Shown: piece after piece, positions 10,563-22,637 of the stretch
How the letters are laid out: every line of letters begins with the position of its first letter
Position numbering within the stretch: the first letter of the stretch is position 1
Assembly (NCBI GenBank): GCA_017871115.1
Contig: JAFCIZ010000007.1
Coordinates: 620,001-684,000, forward strand
Source: Cunninghamella blakesleeana
Taxonomy: Eukaryota; Mucoromycota; Mucoromycetes; Mucorales; Cunninghamellaceae
Direction: 5' to 3'
DNA: 64,000 nucleotides
Translations under genes and position numbers: made by a program
The notes under the pieces: model-generated
Told to the model about the DNA's origin: nothing
The model's database searches: none
The model's input: the letters and a program-made list of their open reading frames with translations, nothing else

Positions 10563-13500
10563 ATGACTTCAACACTTAATAAAAATATTATTAAAATATA
10601 TAATCAAGAGTCTTATTTTATTCTTGTAAAAGAAGATAAAATAATAAAGCTTTTTTTTGATGGCACTATTCAACATTTAGGTATGTTTTTTTTTTTTTAT
10701 TATTATTATTGTTATTATTATTATTTTATATTACTGCTCCAATTAAGATAATGGAATAATAATTAATATTAAATCTAATATAGATGAATATAAAATATCA
10801 CCAAATATTAAACCTATTGAATGTTATGGTATTATCGGTATTCTTTCTGGATTTACAAGTAAGTTTATATATATATATATACTAGGTTTATTTTTATTTA
10901 TTTATGCCCATATATCTTTGTATTGATTTTTTATTTTTATTTTCTATCTAAAGAAAAATACCTTATTATTATTTCTCAGGTACAGCAAAGGGGAACCATA
11001 TTTGATCATTCAATCTTTGCTATTGAGAAAACAACCTGCTTGACTTTAAGTAAATCTGATAATAAAAAACTTGTAAGTATTGTTTTAAATAATAATAATA
11101 ATAATAAAATCGAAAATGAAATAGAGTAATAACATATATATATATTGTATAGAATACAAAAAAAGAAAAAAAAATAATCGAAGACTTGATTCAATCATCA
11201 TCATCATCGGTAGGACAAATCATTGACAAAATAGGTAATGATAATAGTACGGCAGTACAAACTTCGCCGTCACCAGTATCCTTCTCTTCCACTTCTTCAT
11301 CATCATCCTCTTCTCTTTCTCGACCATCATCTACTATAGCTATACCAACCTCCAGATCATCCAATATAAAAATTGCAACTGGAGCTTTATCTCCACCAGT
11401 AGCTTCCTATTTAAACTCAAAACCTATTTTAACATCTTCTACTTCCACATCCACATCCACGTCCACATCCACAACTACATCCACTTCTACTACTGCTAAT
11501 ACTACATCACTATCTACACCCTCTTTACTAAATAGATTTAAGAAGTCTCTTAGTGATGATAAAATACCAACCAACCCTGATTTGTTATTACAACAAGAAA
11601 TGATTGATCAATTAAACGATCAAATTAATAATTTAAATACTTCGACTTCTATTTCGACAGCAATTTCAACAAAAGTATCAATTGATAAAAAAGTATCTGT
11701 AGCTGATAGTGATGATAATAATAATAGTAAAACTTTGGAAAATTTAGAAGAAACATTGGCTTTGGAAAAACGGTTAATAAAAGAAGTTACTAAGTTGTAT
11801 AGTGGATCCATGTTTATTTTCTCATACGATTTTGGTAAAGATAAGAAATATGTGTATCTTTTTATATAAAAAAAAAATAGAACAAATCGATATTTGAGTG
11901 GTTAATGTATTTTTTCTATTATTATTTTTATTTTTAAATAGATATAACTAATAGCTTACAAAGAAATCATGATAATAATAAAAAGGGTGCTAACACTAAT
12001 CAGCCATCAAAAATACCTTTATGGAAAAAAGTAAATAGATAATTATAACTATAACAATATAACGATATAGGTATCAAATTAATATATATATATATGTATA
12101 TATATGTGTATATTATATAATTTTTAGGTTGATCAACGGTTTTGGTGGAATGAGCATCTTACTCAAAACTTTAGATCTGCAAAGGTATATAGTTAACAAG
12201 AAAGAAAAATAAAAAGTAGATCAAACAAAATATATTTTGTTACACAAATTAACTTTATAGTTTTTATTGTTAATATCACTATTTTATTTATTTATTAGTT
12301 GGATGACTGGGTTTTACCTATTATGCAAGGTACTATTCAAATTGAACCATGTGATATCGAAGGGTTTTTATTCAACTTTGTACTTATATCAAGACGGAGT
12401 CGAGAACGAGCAGGATTAAGATACCAACGACGTGGAGTAAATGATCAAGGCCAAGTGGCAAATTTTGTAGAAACGGAACAAATGGTTATTTTTAATAGAG
12501 AAAATATTCACCATGTTGCTTCATTTATTCAGACTCGTGGTTCTAGTAAATAAATACATACAAATATATGCTGAAATAATAATAGCAATGAAAGAAAAAA
12601 AAAGAACTGATATTAAGTGTTACTTTATACACATATTTTTTTTATCATTATTATAGTCCCACTATTCTGGAGTCAATCACCTTATTCCTTACATCCTGAT
12701 CCTGTATTGCATCGATCTGATGAAGAAAATACAGAAGCTATTGAAAAACATTTTAAACGACAAGAAGAACTTTATGGAAAACAAGTAGCTGTTAGTTTGG
12801 TAGAATTAAATGGACGTGAAGCTATCATTGGTTCTGAATATAGACATTACATAGAAAAAATGGGCGACCCTAATATTAAGTAAAAAAAATTAAAATGATA
12901 CTAATAATTATTATAATAAAAAGAAAAAAGAGGTGGAATGAAAATATAAAAAAATAAAAATAAAAAAAAAATAACTTTAAATTCATGATTGATTTTTATT
13001 CGTTACTAGGTATGTAGAATTTGATTTTCATCGTGAAACAAAAGGAATGCGTTATGAAAATATTAGTAAATTATGCGATAGCCTACGTGATAATATGGGA
13101 AAAATAGCGTAAGTTTTATTGAGATATCGATTATAGATGTAATATATATGTATTTATTAGAAAAAATCTTGAATTTTATATTTATTGTCTTTATTTTTTG
13201 ATCGCTACCTTACTAATATAGCTATTTTTGGGAAGATGATAATAATACTGTTTTCTGCAGACAAACTGGTGTCTTTCGTACTGTAAGTAAAATATAGTTT
13301 TAACTAATGTTTAAGTAATGTTTAAGTAACGATTGGAATACGAACTAAAATGACTATTATATCGTTAATCTACAATAATACTGATAGAATTGTATGGATT
13401 GCCTTGATAGAACGAACGTTGTACAGGTAATAATAACTACTAATATTAATGGTCGTTATAATAATACTACAGAATTATATTTTGATTTTTTTTATATTTT

Positions 13501-15417
13501 TTTATTTATTCACTTTAAATAGAGTTCTTTTGCAAGAAGTGTCTTAAATCTTCAGCTGATGCGTTTTGGTATATCTGAATATCCTGATAAAGGGATCAAA
13601 TATTATGAACAATTTGAAAGAATTTTCAATAATGGTAATAAATTTTTTATTTGTTTCATCTCTATAAAAATAATAAGAATAGCTATGTATATATATGTAT
13701 TAATGTTTAAATTATTACTTTTTATTAATTTTTTTTTGTTAGCATGGGCAAATAATGGCGATATGATTTCTAGAGCATATACAGGTACATCTGCATTAAA
13801 AGGTGATTTTACAAGGTAAATAATAATAATAGTATCAAAAAAAGTGATAATGACAAATATAAATAAAATATAACTGACAGCCCTATTTTTTACTATGATT
13901 GTAATTTTATTATTGTAATTTTTATTTGTATAATTTAGGACTGGCAAGCGAAATATTACTGGAATGATGAATGATGCTTCAAATTCATTGGCTAGAATGT
14001 ATTTTAATACTATCAAAGATTTTTGGCGTCAAGCAACTGTAGATTATACATTAGGTATATATGGCTGCTATTTATGCAAAATAAGCATTTAAAAAAATAA
14101 TATATATACTGGTCCATATTATATTCATATTCTTATTCTTATTATTAGGTTATCATAAACTCGATATATTTAGACACATTCCTGAAAGTTCACAGAGGAC
14201 TGCTGAACCCGGTATTGAAAAATGGCTTGAGAAAATAAGGTCTGATGCAAGTAAGTATGAAAAATGATCTAATATATATATATATATATAACTATGGTTA
14301 AATAAAATAATACTGAAAACCTATTTCATATTCTTTTTTTCTTTATTATTATTATTATTATGTAGTTGAAGTTAGTTGTGAAATTGTAATCGCCGATAAT
14401 GAAAAAAAACTATATGGATGGACCCTGCTTTCGCCAAAAGAAAACGCAAAAGGGTAAAATAAATGATGATGTTCTAAATCAATTAAAAACAGAATCAAAT
14501 GTAGTTTATATAGTTATTTTTAATTTTTTTACTTCATATTTTTATTTATTTTAGAAAAAATTCAGCAAAGCGATTTGAAGAAAAAGTAGTTTTATTGACA
14601 AGCAAGGCGTTGTATGTTTGCAGTTACAACTACCAATTAGAAAAAGTAGTACAATTTAAACGAGTAGAACTTGATACTATTCACTCTATTCAAATGGGAG
14701 AATATATTCTTTCTTCTTTAACACCTCAAGCTAAAGACCCTGAACAAAACTATGGATTTTGTATTTATTATAATTCTAATGGCCAAATAATGAGATGGAA
14801 CACTGGTAGTATACGTAATGAACATCTTAATGAACTAAACATTGATTCAGATAGAGAAGAAATAGAATATGAAGAAATGAATGATAACATTAATAGTACA
14901 TTAACGGCTACTAAGGGTGTAACTATCAATAATCAAAACAATAGTAATCAAAACAATACTTTAGAAGACGATAGTGATCAAGAAAGCGATTCATCTAGCT
15001 CCTCTTCCTCAACAACTTCCTCTACTTCAAGTAATGGATCCATAGTAAGATCCAATCATGCTTCTTTGACGTTTAAGGCTGTGCGATATAATGATCTGGA
15101 TGTTTTAGATAAAGATAAATCATTTACCTGTAAAGAACAAGTAGAGGATATAGTGGATAAAATTGCAAATCAATGTGGATCAATTAACAATGATAAATTC
15201 ATTATTCATAAACCAATTATTAGGTAAATATTTCTTGAGCTAAATATTATTGTAAATTTAGAAAAAAAATATTAGGCTTTAAAATCTAACCATATTTCTA
15301 ATATTTTTATATTTTTCTTTTTTCTTCTATTATTATTATAGTCTTGCTCAAGCTGAAAAGACAGACGGTGTATTTAAAAAGATGGGATATAAACTTAAAC
15401 ATGCTATTTGGGTATAA
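10563..15417 (+). CDS. SAC-domain phosphoinositide phosphatase, INPP5F/Sac2-like, 1014 aa
   Basis: Likely dephosphorylates a phosphoinositide on endosomal or plasma membranes. Eighteen exons close in frame: 10563-10680, 10784-10858, 10954-11072, 11153-11834, 11942-12030, 12128-12184, 12299-12545, 12657-12879, 13010-13108, 13222-13282, 13388-13426, 13523-13634, 13743-13815, 13939-14054, 14149-14250, 14366-14453, 14555-15223, 15342-15417. SAC landmarks are YSYDF-type FIFSYDF, RFWWNEHL, LPIMQG, QTRGSIPLFWSQ and the CX5R loop CMDCLDR (Cys592, Arg598). The catalytic loop has its own 39-nt exon. After the SAC core comes a region like the hSac2 homodimerisation domain (FEEKVVLLTSKALYVCSYNY), which favours the INPP5F/Sac2 branch over Sac1 or synaptojanin; there is no C-terminal membrane anchor. 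A Ser/Thr-rich insertion of about 150 residues in exon 4 and an acidic Ser/Asn insertion in exon 17 are unusual. Substrate preference is inferred. Confidence 0.9.
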
Positions 15418-15773
15418 TGTATAAAGCATTTCATTAGATATATAATAAAAAAAAATGAAATGCATTTTATGTTTTAATAAAGCAATAATATCCGCAGTAC
15501 TGTATGATTAGAATGAAAAAATTATAATTTTTTATTTTTAATAAACTACGTAAAAAAATAAAAGTGAAATAAAATAAAATACAAACATATATGTAAGCCG
15601 CATATGTTATAAAAATAATAAAAACAATAATAGTAATAATAAATATATATATATGCATTTAAAATAAGGGGACTATATAAAAAAAAATGCTGTAAAAATT
15701 TGAAATACAGAAATAAAAGGAATAATGAATTAAAAGCTGCTCATAATTATAATGTTATAAATATGAAAACGAT
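15418..15773. other. Convergent 3' region between SAC gene and DPH3
   Basis: About 356 bases of AT-rich DNA with several AATAAA-like strings on both strands, suitable for the poly(A) signals of both convergent genes. No gene seen. Confidence 0.5.
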
Positions 15774-16326
15774 TTATGCTACGGTAATGGTATTGGACTC
15801 TACTTGGAAAGTTGTTTCTTCATCGTCTTCATCCACAAAATCATCAGGGTCATATATGACCCGAATAATTAAAGAACAAGAAGGGCAGCGAGCTATATCT
15901 TCACCATCTTTCAAATCATCCTATTCAAAATAATAAATATATAGAATAAAGAATAATCATAAAAATATAAATAAATAAATAAATAAATAAAATCTATAAA
16001 TATTGATACTATTACATTTTTTTATTTTTTAATCAACTTACGAGAAAAATTTCAAATTTATCCCCACATGGACAAGGGTAAGTATAAACTTGTTCGTCTT
16101 CATCAAATTCCATATCTTCTATTTCAATCTATAGTTAAATAGTAATTATAGAAATAAAAAAGATTGATTTATTACTTAGTAAACTTATTATATTTTCTTT
16201 TATTATATTCATTGAAGATAATCATAATAATAAAATATATTAAAAAATAAAAATAAAAGCCTTACATTATTGAAAAATATAAAGCTGAAATAAAATAAAA
16301 CTTACCTCATCGTAGTAAGATGTCAT
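15774..16326 (-). CDS. DPH3: Diphthamide biosynthesis protein 3 (CSL zinc finger), 84 aa
   Basis: Dph3/Kti11 is the iron- or zinc-binding electron donor for the Dph1-Dph2 radical-SAM step of diphthamide synthesis on elongation factor 2; in yeast it also acts with Elongator-dependent tRNA modification. Three exons: 16306-16326, 16042-16128, 15774-15920, totalling 85 codons. The protein has the usual family length and motifs: [19 protein letters not shown] at the start, metal ligands in YPCPCGDKF and RCPSCSL, then IYDPDDF. The first exon is only 21 nt. The stop lies at 15774-15776. The C-terminus [13 protein letters not shown] is a little longer than in the shortest homologues. Very confident. 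Confidence 0.95.
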
Positions 16327-16712
16327 TTTTACGATGTTAAGTCTATGTAAAGAAAAAAGTAAAGGAAGAAAAAGTGGATAGGAAAAAAAAAAGTTTTAAA
16401 AATATTTTTTAAATCCCGTCACTTTTTTCTGGAAATCTATTGGTACCTTAAAAAAACTTTTAAAAATTTTAAAGCATTATGTGTCAGTTACAAATATGTG
16501 CATTACTATTCATTTAGTATAGTTGTTTTTATATTTTATTCATTAATATATATATATATATAATAATACTAATACTAAATTTAAATAGCTAATAAAATAA
16601 ATTGTGAAAAAAAAAAAAAATTAGATGAAAAATTATCCACACATAGTAAATACAAGTAAATATAATAACAAATATTAAAAATATCAAATAAAAAAACTAT
16701 AAAATAATTATA
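16327..16712. other. Intergenic region between DPH3 promoter and KH gene 3' end
   Basis: The DPH3-proximal half is the DPH3 promoter: its minus-strand T/C-rich tract appears here as purines at 16345-16395. The rest is AT-rich with an (AT)n run near 16545-16565 and poly-A near 16606-16620, leading into the 3' end of the KH-domain gene. No gene seen. Confidence 0.45.
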
Positions 16713-19700
16713 CTATTCTGAAGGATCATTTTTTGAATTATATTTTTCTTTATCATCATTAGGATAATCATTTGTTGTGTTTGAGTATTCTTCACCGTAA
16801 TTATTATTATTATATTGTTGTTGATTATAATAGTCATTAGAATATTGATCATTATCATTACCTTGATTGCTATTACTATTATTATTATTACTATTATTAT
16901 TATTATTATTATTATTTCCATAATATTGTTGATACCATTGATTATAAGCTTCTTGAGTCCATTCTTGTTGTGGTTGCTGTTGCTGTTGCGAATCATTATT
17001 ATTATTTTGCTGTTGTCCATAATATTGAGCATAATAAGCTTCTGTTGCATCTTGAATTTCCTTTTGACTCATTCCTGAATGTTGTTGTGATTTATCTGAA
17101 GATTCCTTAGCTCCTTTAGGGTTAGGGTCATTGTTTTGATATTGATCGTTATGTTGCTGATTCTCATTATAATTGTATTGATTATATTGGGTATCTATAT
17201 ATGTAAACCATAGTATTTAATTAGATAACTGATAAAAATATATTCATTCTTTTGTTTTTTCTTATATATATTAATTTCTTTATTTTACCATTATGCTGCT
17301 GTTGTTGCCCATATTGATCATATGCACCACTTTGTTGTTGCCCATATTGATCATAGGAGCCATGTTGTTGTTGTTGTGAATAATAATCTTGATATTGTGA
17401 ATAATCGTACTGTTGGTCTTGTTGATAATAATCATTTTTATTATTATATCCATCCCCTTGATAAGGATTATTATAATCTTGACGACGAAAATCTCTATTT
17501 ATTTTTTTTTCAAAAAAACATAAATAAATGGAAATGTATATAAAAGATGAACTTAATACTAGTGGTAATGATATATGTATATATTATTTTTATTACTATT
17601 TTTATTACCTTCCGCCAGCACCATTTCTAAAACCACCTGAGCTTCGTCGATCGTCGTTTTTAGCATTCTATTTTCCAAAATAAAGTTAAATATGTATATA
17701 TTCATATAGATATAGATATATAAGAATAAAAAAAAAATAGGAATTTTGATTTGATATTTTTTTAAAGCTGTTGTTGTTGGTGTAATTGAGATCTGCTTTA
17801 ATTAAAATATTGCCTTTTTTTTATCCGTCCATCCTATATTCACCTTATATCACCTAATTATACTTTTTATATATGACCCCTCTTCCTATTTCCCATTTCC
17901 TTTTTTTTAAAAATAAAATAAAAAAATGGAAATAAAAAATAATAACAAAATATCCCATTTCCAAAACCCTATCTAATATTATATATATTTAAAAAGAAAC
18001 ATAAAAAGAAACGATCATATACTTGGCCAGATTCCACTTTTTCCATAATTAACCTCTTTGCTTTTTCAATACTATCGGGAGAACCTTTAAAATTTAATAA
18101 TAATAAAATAATGATAAATAAAATGTGAATATGCTAGTATTATATACATTATTTCTATATATATATATATATATATATTGATTTATTACCTTGAAGAATA
18201 AATGTCTTTTTATCAGGACTTGAATTATCATATTTATCAACACTAATTCGAGCGCCAGATTCTGCTTTTAATTGTCTTACAGTTTCTCCACCACGACCAA
18301 TAATTAAACCAACATATTCTTTAGGAATGCTGAGCTTATCAGATTGCTCATCGGATGAATTATTATACCCATCGTCATTTCCATAACCTGGTCGACTCTA
18401 TATATATGCATAAAATAAAAAAGAGATTACTTATTATTAGTGTCGCCTTTTTTTAATTTTATATAAAAATGCACGTGAGCATTTGTTATATTTTTTGTTA
18501 TTATTACCTGAAATGGTTGATTGTTAACAATTTCATCTATTAATTTCTTTGCTCTTTCTATAGTATCATGATCGCCGGATATAGATACAGTTTTTTCATT
18601 AGAATTATTACCAGATCTATCTATTAATACTTTAAGTTTAGCGCCACTACGACGTTCAAGATCACGAATGGTATCACCACCACGACCAATAACTAAACCT
18701 ACACGATTAGCAGGTACTGGGACAAGGACTGTATTATCTTGGGGATAGTTGTTATTTGACGAAGGGCCATATTGATCATTCGATGATGATGATGATGTAG
18801 CATCTCGAATAATTTGTTCTACCATATCTCTTGCTATTTGGATTTGATCTTGTTCACCAGATAATTTGACAGTACGTTTTTCATCTCCAGTATCTAAAAA
18901 ATAATTAGAATTAGGAAATAGTAAAATAAAAATAAAAAATATCTAATATGTATAAATAAATAGTTAATATATGAATAAAACTACTGACCTTGATCAATTT
19001 GTACACGAGCACCAGAATTACGTTCAATTTTTTTTAATGTGTCACCTCCACGCCCAATTACTAATCCCACTTTATTATTTGGTACTTTTATATCTTCATA
19101 TTGTATAGATCCGGATGAATGGGAAGAGGAAGAATGTTGATTATATCTTTGTTGTTGTCGCTGTCTTTCCTCTGAACCTAACCCATATCTTCTTGAAGAA
19201 TCTTGTCTTTGTGTATCTATGATATAAATAATTAACATAAGTTGATGCTATTTTCTCTCTCTCTTATACAAATTATTCTTTTAATTCTTCTTTTTAGTAT
19301 ATTGTATCTATTGAGTTTACAAGAAGGATAAGATCCACCGTCATCGTGAGCACTACGTTTTGCATCGTATCTATCATGCTTTGATCCAAATTCTTCATCT
19401 TGATAATGTCTTTTGGATCCTACTTCTATATAAATGTATTTTTAAATGATTAAAATAACAATAATAATAATACTGTTATTACTATTTGGACAAAATAAAA
19501 GTATTAATATATATAATACGTTTATTTATTTATTTTACCAGGGTGAGAAGAGTAATCACTAGTTGCTGTTGATTGTGATACTGTAGGTAAATTAGTAGAT
19601 GCAGTTTCACTATTAGTTCCATTTTGTTTCAGTTTTTCAGCGATAGCTCTCGCTCTTTGAAGAGCATCATTAAAATTAATGGGTGGTGCATTTTTTTCAT

Positions 19701-19770
19701 TATTATCGTTGGTTGATATTTGTTCAGATGGTGGTGGTACGGCTGAATAATTTGATTCTTCTGAAGCCAT
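16713..19770 (-). CDS. Triple-KH RNA-binding protein, FUBP/KSRP-like, 655 aa
   Basis: A single-stranded nucleic acid binding protein of the far-upstream-element-binding (FUBP/KSRP) type. Nine exons: 19539-19770, 19321-19425, 18989-19216, 18508-18893, 18190-18397, 18023-18084, 17609-17667, 17289-17494, 16713-17194, exactly 656 codons. Three KH domains each keep the GxxG loop: VGLVIGRGGDTLKKIE (about 153-220), VGLVIGRGGDTIRDLE (249-315) and VGLIIGRGGETVRQLK (339-408). The N-terminus has a helix DALQRARAIAEKLK like the FUBP N-box. After an RG-rich segment the tail is a prion-like Q/Y/N region containing AYYAQYYGQQ and EAYNQWYQQYYG, which resemble the Tyr-rich repeats of animal FUBPs. Likely roles are transcription or mRNA stability control. 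Which role applies is not visible. Confidence 0.9.
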
Positions 19771-19970
19771 AGTATTAAAATAAAAATATAATAAATTAAA
19801 GTTTTTATAAAAAACAATAGAAAAGGAAAAGAAACGGAAAAAAAAAAAAAAACGAACACTCAAATAAATTTATTAAAAATATTGTGACCGAGAAATAAAT
19901 TTTTTTAATTTAATGCAGTTTTATTTTTTTTAAAAAAATTATTTTATAAAAAAGAGACACTTATTTTGAT

Positions 19971-21576
19971 CTAAACAGTGGTTTTAAAATAATAAACTTT
20001 TTCATCACCTTTGTATGGTACACCATTTTCAATCAAAGTAACGAAAGCCTTTGTGAAATCTTTAAAGAATTTATCTTGATCTTTAGCATAAATATCGAAC
20101 CATTTGCGAAGACTCTTGTCATTATACATGGCAATTTCGGCGGGTAACATCATTACATTTGGATTATTCTAAAATAATAAAATAATTAAATTACTTATAT
20201 TTAATATTAAAAAGTCACCATCATAATATAAATATATATAAATATAAATATATTTTATTTTTATTCTTTTATATTATTATGTTATTACCTTATCAACCCA
20301 TTGATAACCACCAGTAGGAAGATTTTGTTTTACAAATTGTCTTTCGGCAAGGACCTTAAAGTATTCATTAGAAAAGATAGTAGGTTGTTCGGACCAGTTA
20401 CCATCAAACCCAGAACGATCAGGGTGACAACGCCCCAAAGCATGGCAACCAGTTAAAGCTACGATTTCTTGATCGTTGAAACCCATACGATAGAAAACAT
20501 CACGAATATGAGCTTCACCTTGGCCAGCATCAGGTAAACGACCATCAGGGGTACAACTTTCAGCACTTAAACCATCGACACGTCCAGGGCGCCATGGGAT
20601 TTGTGGACCACCTAATTCTTGAATAGCGCATACACCGGCTAAAGTCCATAAATCACCATAACTGATTTCGGGATATTTAGCCTTAATAGGTTCTAAGAAG
20701 TCGCGGGCAATCTTTAATCCATTGTTAGCTCCATGAAGGGCTTCAGGTTCAAAACCTATATTATATATTTATGGATATAAAAATAATAATATGGTGTGAG
20801 AAAAAAAAAATTTTTTTTTGTTTATACTTTTAAAAAATAAAAAAAAAATATTAAAAGTATGAATAAATCGTTACTTACGCATAGAGGCAGCATTAGAACC
20901 ACCAGTATTTGTTTTTTTATCATAAGTACCAGAAGCGTGCCAAGCAAGACGAACTAATACAGGACCATAAGAACCATCATCGTAACTAATAAAAAAAAAT
21001 TAATGATAAAAAGAAAAAAGAAAAATTTAACTTAAATATTTATATAATCTTAATTTTCCCCAAAAAATAAATAATCATAATAACAACGCGTTTTTTGTTA
21101 CTCTAAATATCTTTATAGTAATACTTACTCGTTATCATCAAGACGTTCAGCAATATCGTTATATACTTGTTGATAATCAATGTTTTTTACTTGAGTAGTA
21201 GAAACAGAGTGAGAAGAGTTATGGTAATAGTAACCACCAGCACCACCAAGTGCAGCTAAACCTATTTTATTATTTTTGTTGTTATTATTACACAAATAAT
21301 ATTAAAATAAAATATAAACATTAATAATTTGATACTTTTTATTAAATTATATCTTGTGTATAAATGCTTATTTATCTTTTTCACTTAATTTTATTTTACT
21401 CTTATTCCTTTACCTAAAAATAATAAAATATTTGAACCACCTTGTTTATGAGGAGGCATAGAAGTGTAAGTACGAAGAGCGGCAGGTTGTAAAGAAGTGC
21501 GAATGGCAGTAGAAGCTAAAGCAGTACGATTAAGTACTCTTGGTGCTATACGCATATTCATCGATCTAAAAGCCAT
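19971..21576 (-). CDS. CCP1: Cytochrome c peroxidase, mitochondrial, 355 aa
   Basis: Reduces hydrogen peroxide in the intermembrane space using ferrocytochrome c. Five exons: 21414-21576, 21129-21261, 20879-20985, 20289-20755, 19971-20168, in frame for 356 codons. The N-terminus is an Arg/Ala-rich presequence ([19 protein letters not shown]) followed by a Gly/Ala-rich hydrophobic stretch, as in bipartite signals. Class I peroxidase residues are present: distal Arg111, Trp114 and His115 in VRLAWHASG, proximal His239 in GCHALG, and Trp255 sixteen residues later, the spacing of yeast His175 and Trp191. That tryptophan supports a cytochrome c peroxidase rather than an ascorbate peroxidase. The region upstream, shared divergently with the next gene, holds CCAAT boxes, consistent with HAP control of respiratory genes. 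Confidence 0.95.
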
Positions 21577-21910
21577 AGTTTTAATGTAAGTATATGTAAA
21601 AAAAGAGTAGGGGCGAAAAGAGTAAAGAATAAAAGTGAAGAGAAAAGAAAAAAAGAAAAAAAAAAGGTTGGTGATGAGAAAATCAAAGCATTGTATTTAT
21701 ATAGAAGATTTTTTTTAAAAAAAGTAGCCAATAATCATTTAACTTTCATTTCTTAGTAATTTTTCTTTTTTCTCTTTTGGAAATAATCATTTCCCATTTA
21801 TATAGCATCTTTTAAAATCATCACGTTTTTTTATTAATATTATTAGTATTATGTTATTATTTACTAGTTTAAATACCATTATTATAGCTGATTACTCTTA
21901 ATAATTGTTG

Positions 21911-21943
<33 letters not shown>

Positions 21944-22637
21944 AAACCTTTCGATTCATTTTTTTCGTTGTCTATTATCTTCTTGTTATTTAATTGGCTA
22001 TATTATTCTTACTAAAACTACTTATTTCCATGACAACGTAATCGGGTATATTTTTAAACCCAAACCCAATTTTTTTATTGCAGGTATGATCGATTAACAC
22101 TGAAAAAAAAAAAAAAATAAAGATCCTATTAAAAAGGTTGGTTTGATCGTGCAAGTAAATGTCTATTATGTTATTTTTATTATTTATTTTAATTTTGATA
22201 TGATTTTGCGTTTATGTTTGTTGTACTAAGTACGTAAAAACTTTGTTTTTTTTAGTATTAATTTCATGTTTTAAAGAAAAAAAACGCTCGTTAAAACATT
22301 TCAATAATAATAAATTTATTATTATAATAATAATAATAATAACACCACAGAAATGAAATAAAGAAATCGTTTATATTAAAAATAAAAATTATACATAATA
22401 TATAGTGAGCTTATTATAATATGCAAAGCGGAAGAGCATAACCAATCCCAACCAATGACTTTCTATAAATTTTCCAACTCCTATTTTAATATTCTATACT
22501 ATGAGGTTTTTGTTTTTTTTTTCTTCCTTCTCTTTTTTTTCTTTCTATATTTTTTTTCTCCCTTCTATTATATATATTATATAAATAGTTTTATATTTCT
22601 TCCATCTCATATTATTAATTATTTTTATTAGTTAAAT
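21577..22637. promoter_or_regulatory. Divergent promoter of CCP1 and the RNase H-like gene
   Basis: A 1.06-kb divergent intergenic region. CCP1 side: a purine-rich tract (21600-21666, pyrimidines in gene orientation), AGCCAAT at 21726-21732 and its inverse ATTGGCT at 21993-21999. Other side: two CCAAT boxes exactly 10 bp apart at 22442-22446 and 22452-22456, then a TATATATATTATATAA stretch and a T/C tract at 22508-22565 before the ATG at 22638. An (ATT)n tract lies at about 21914-21940. HAP (NF-Y-type) binding is an inference from the motif. Confidence 0.5.
22442..22456 (+). promoter_or_regulatory. Tandem CCAAT boxes, 10-bp spacing
   Basis: ACCAATCCCAACCAATGA contains two CCAAT pentamers one helical turn apart, 180-200 bases before the ATG of the RNase H-like gene. 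CCAAT is the recognised site of the NF-Y/HAP complex. The tandem helical spacing makes chance less likely. Confidence 0.45.

Noticed and set aside
10563..11130. Reading the 10923 open frame as a separate gene
   Set aside because: It is exon 3 of the SAC gene: the segment KYLIIISQVQQRGTIFDH matches the SAC N-terminal fold and joins flanking exons in phase.
12185..12298. A GC-AG or frame-shifting intron in the SAC gene
   Set aside because: On recounting, exon 6 ends GCA AAG at 12184 with an ordinary GT donor, and the frame is intact.
16697..17078. Overlapping long frames on both strands around the KH gene tail
   Set aside because: Produced by the trinucleotide repeats that encode the Asn/Gln tract; only the frame continuing the KH protein joins the upstream exons in phase.
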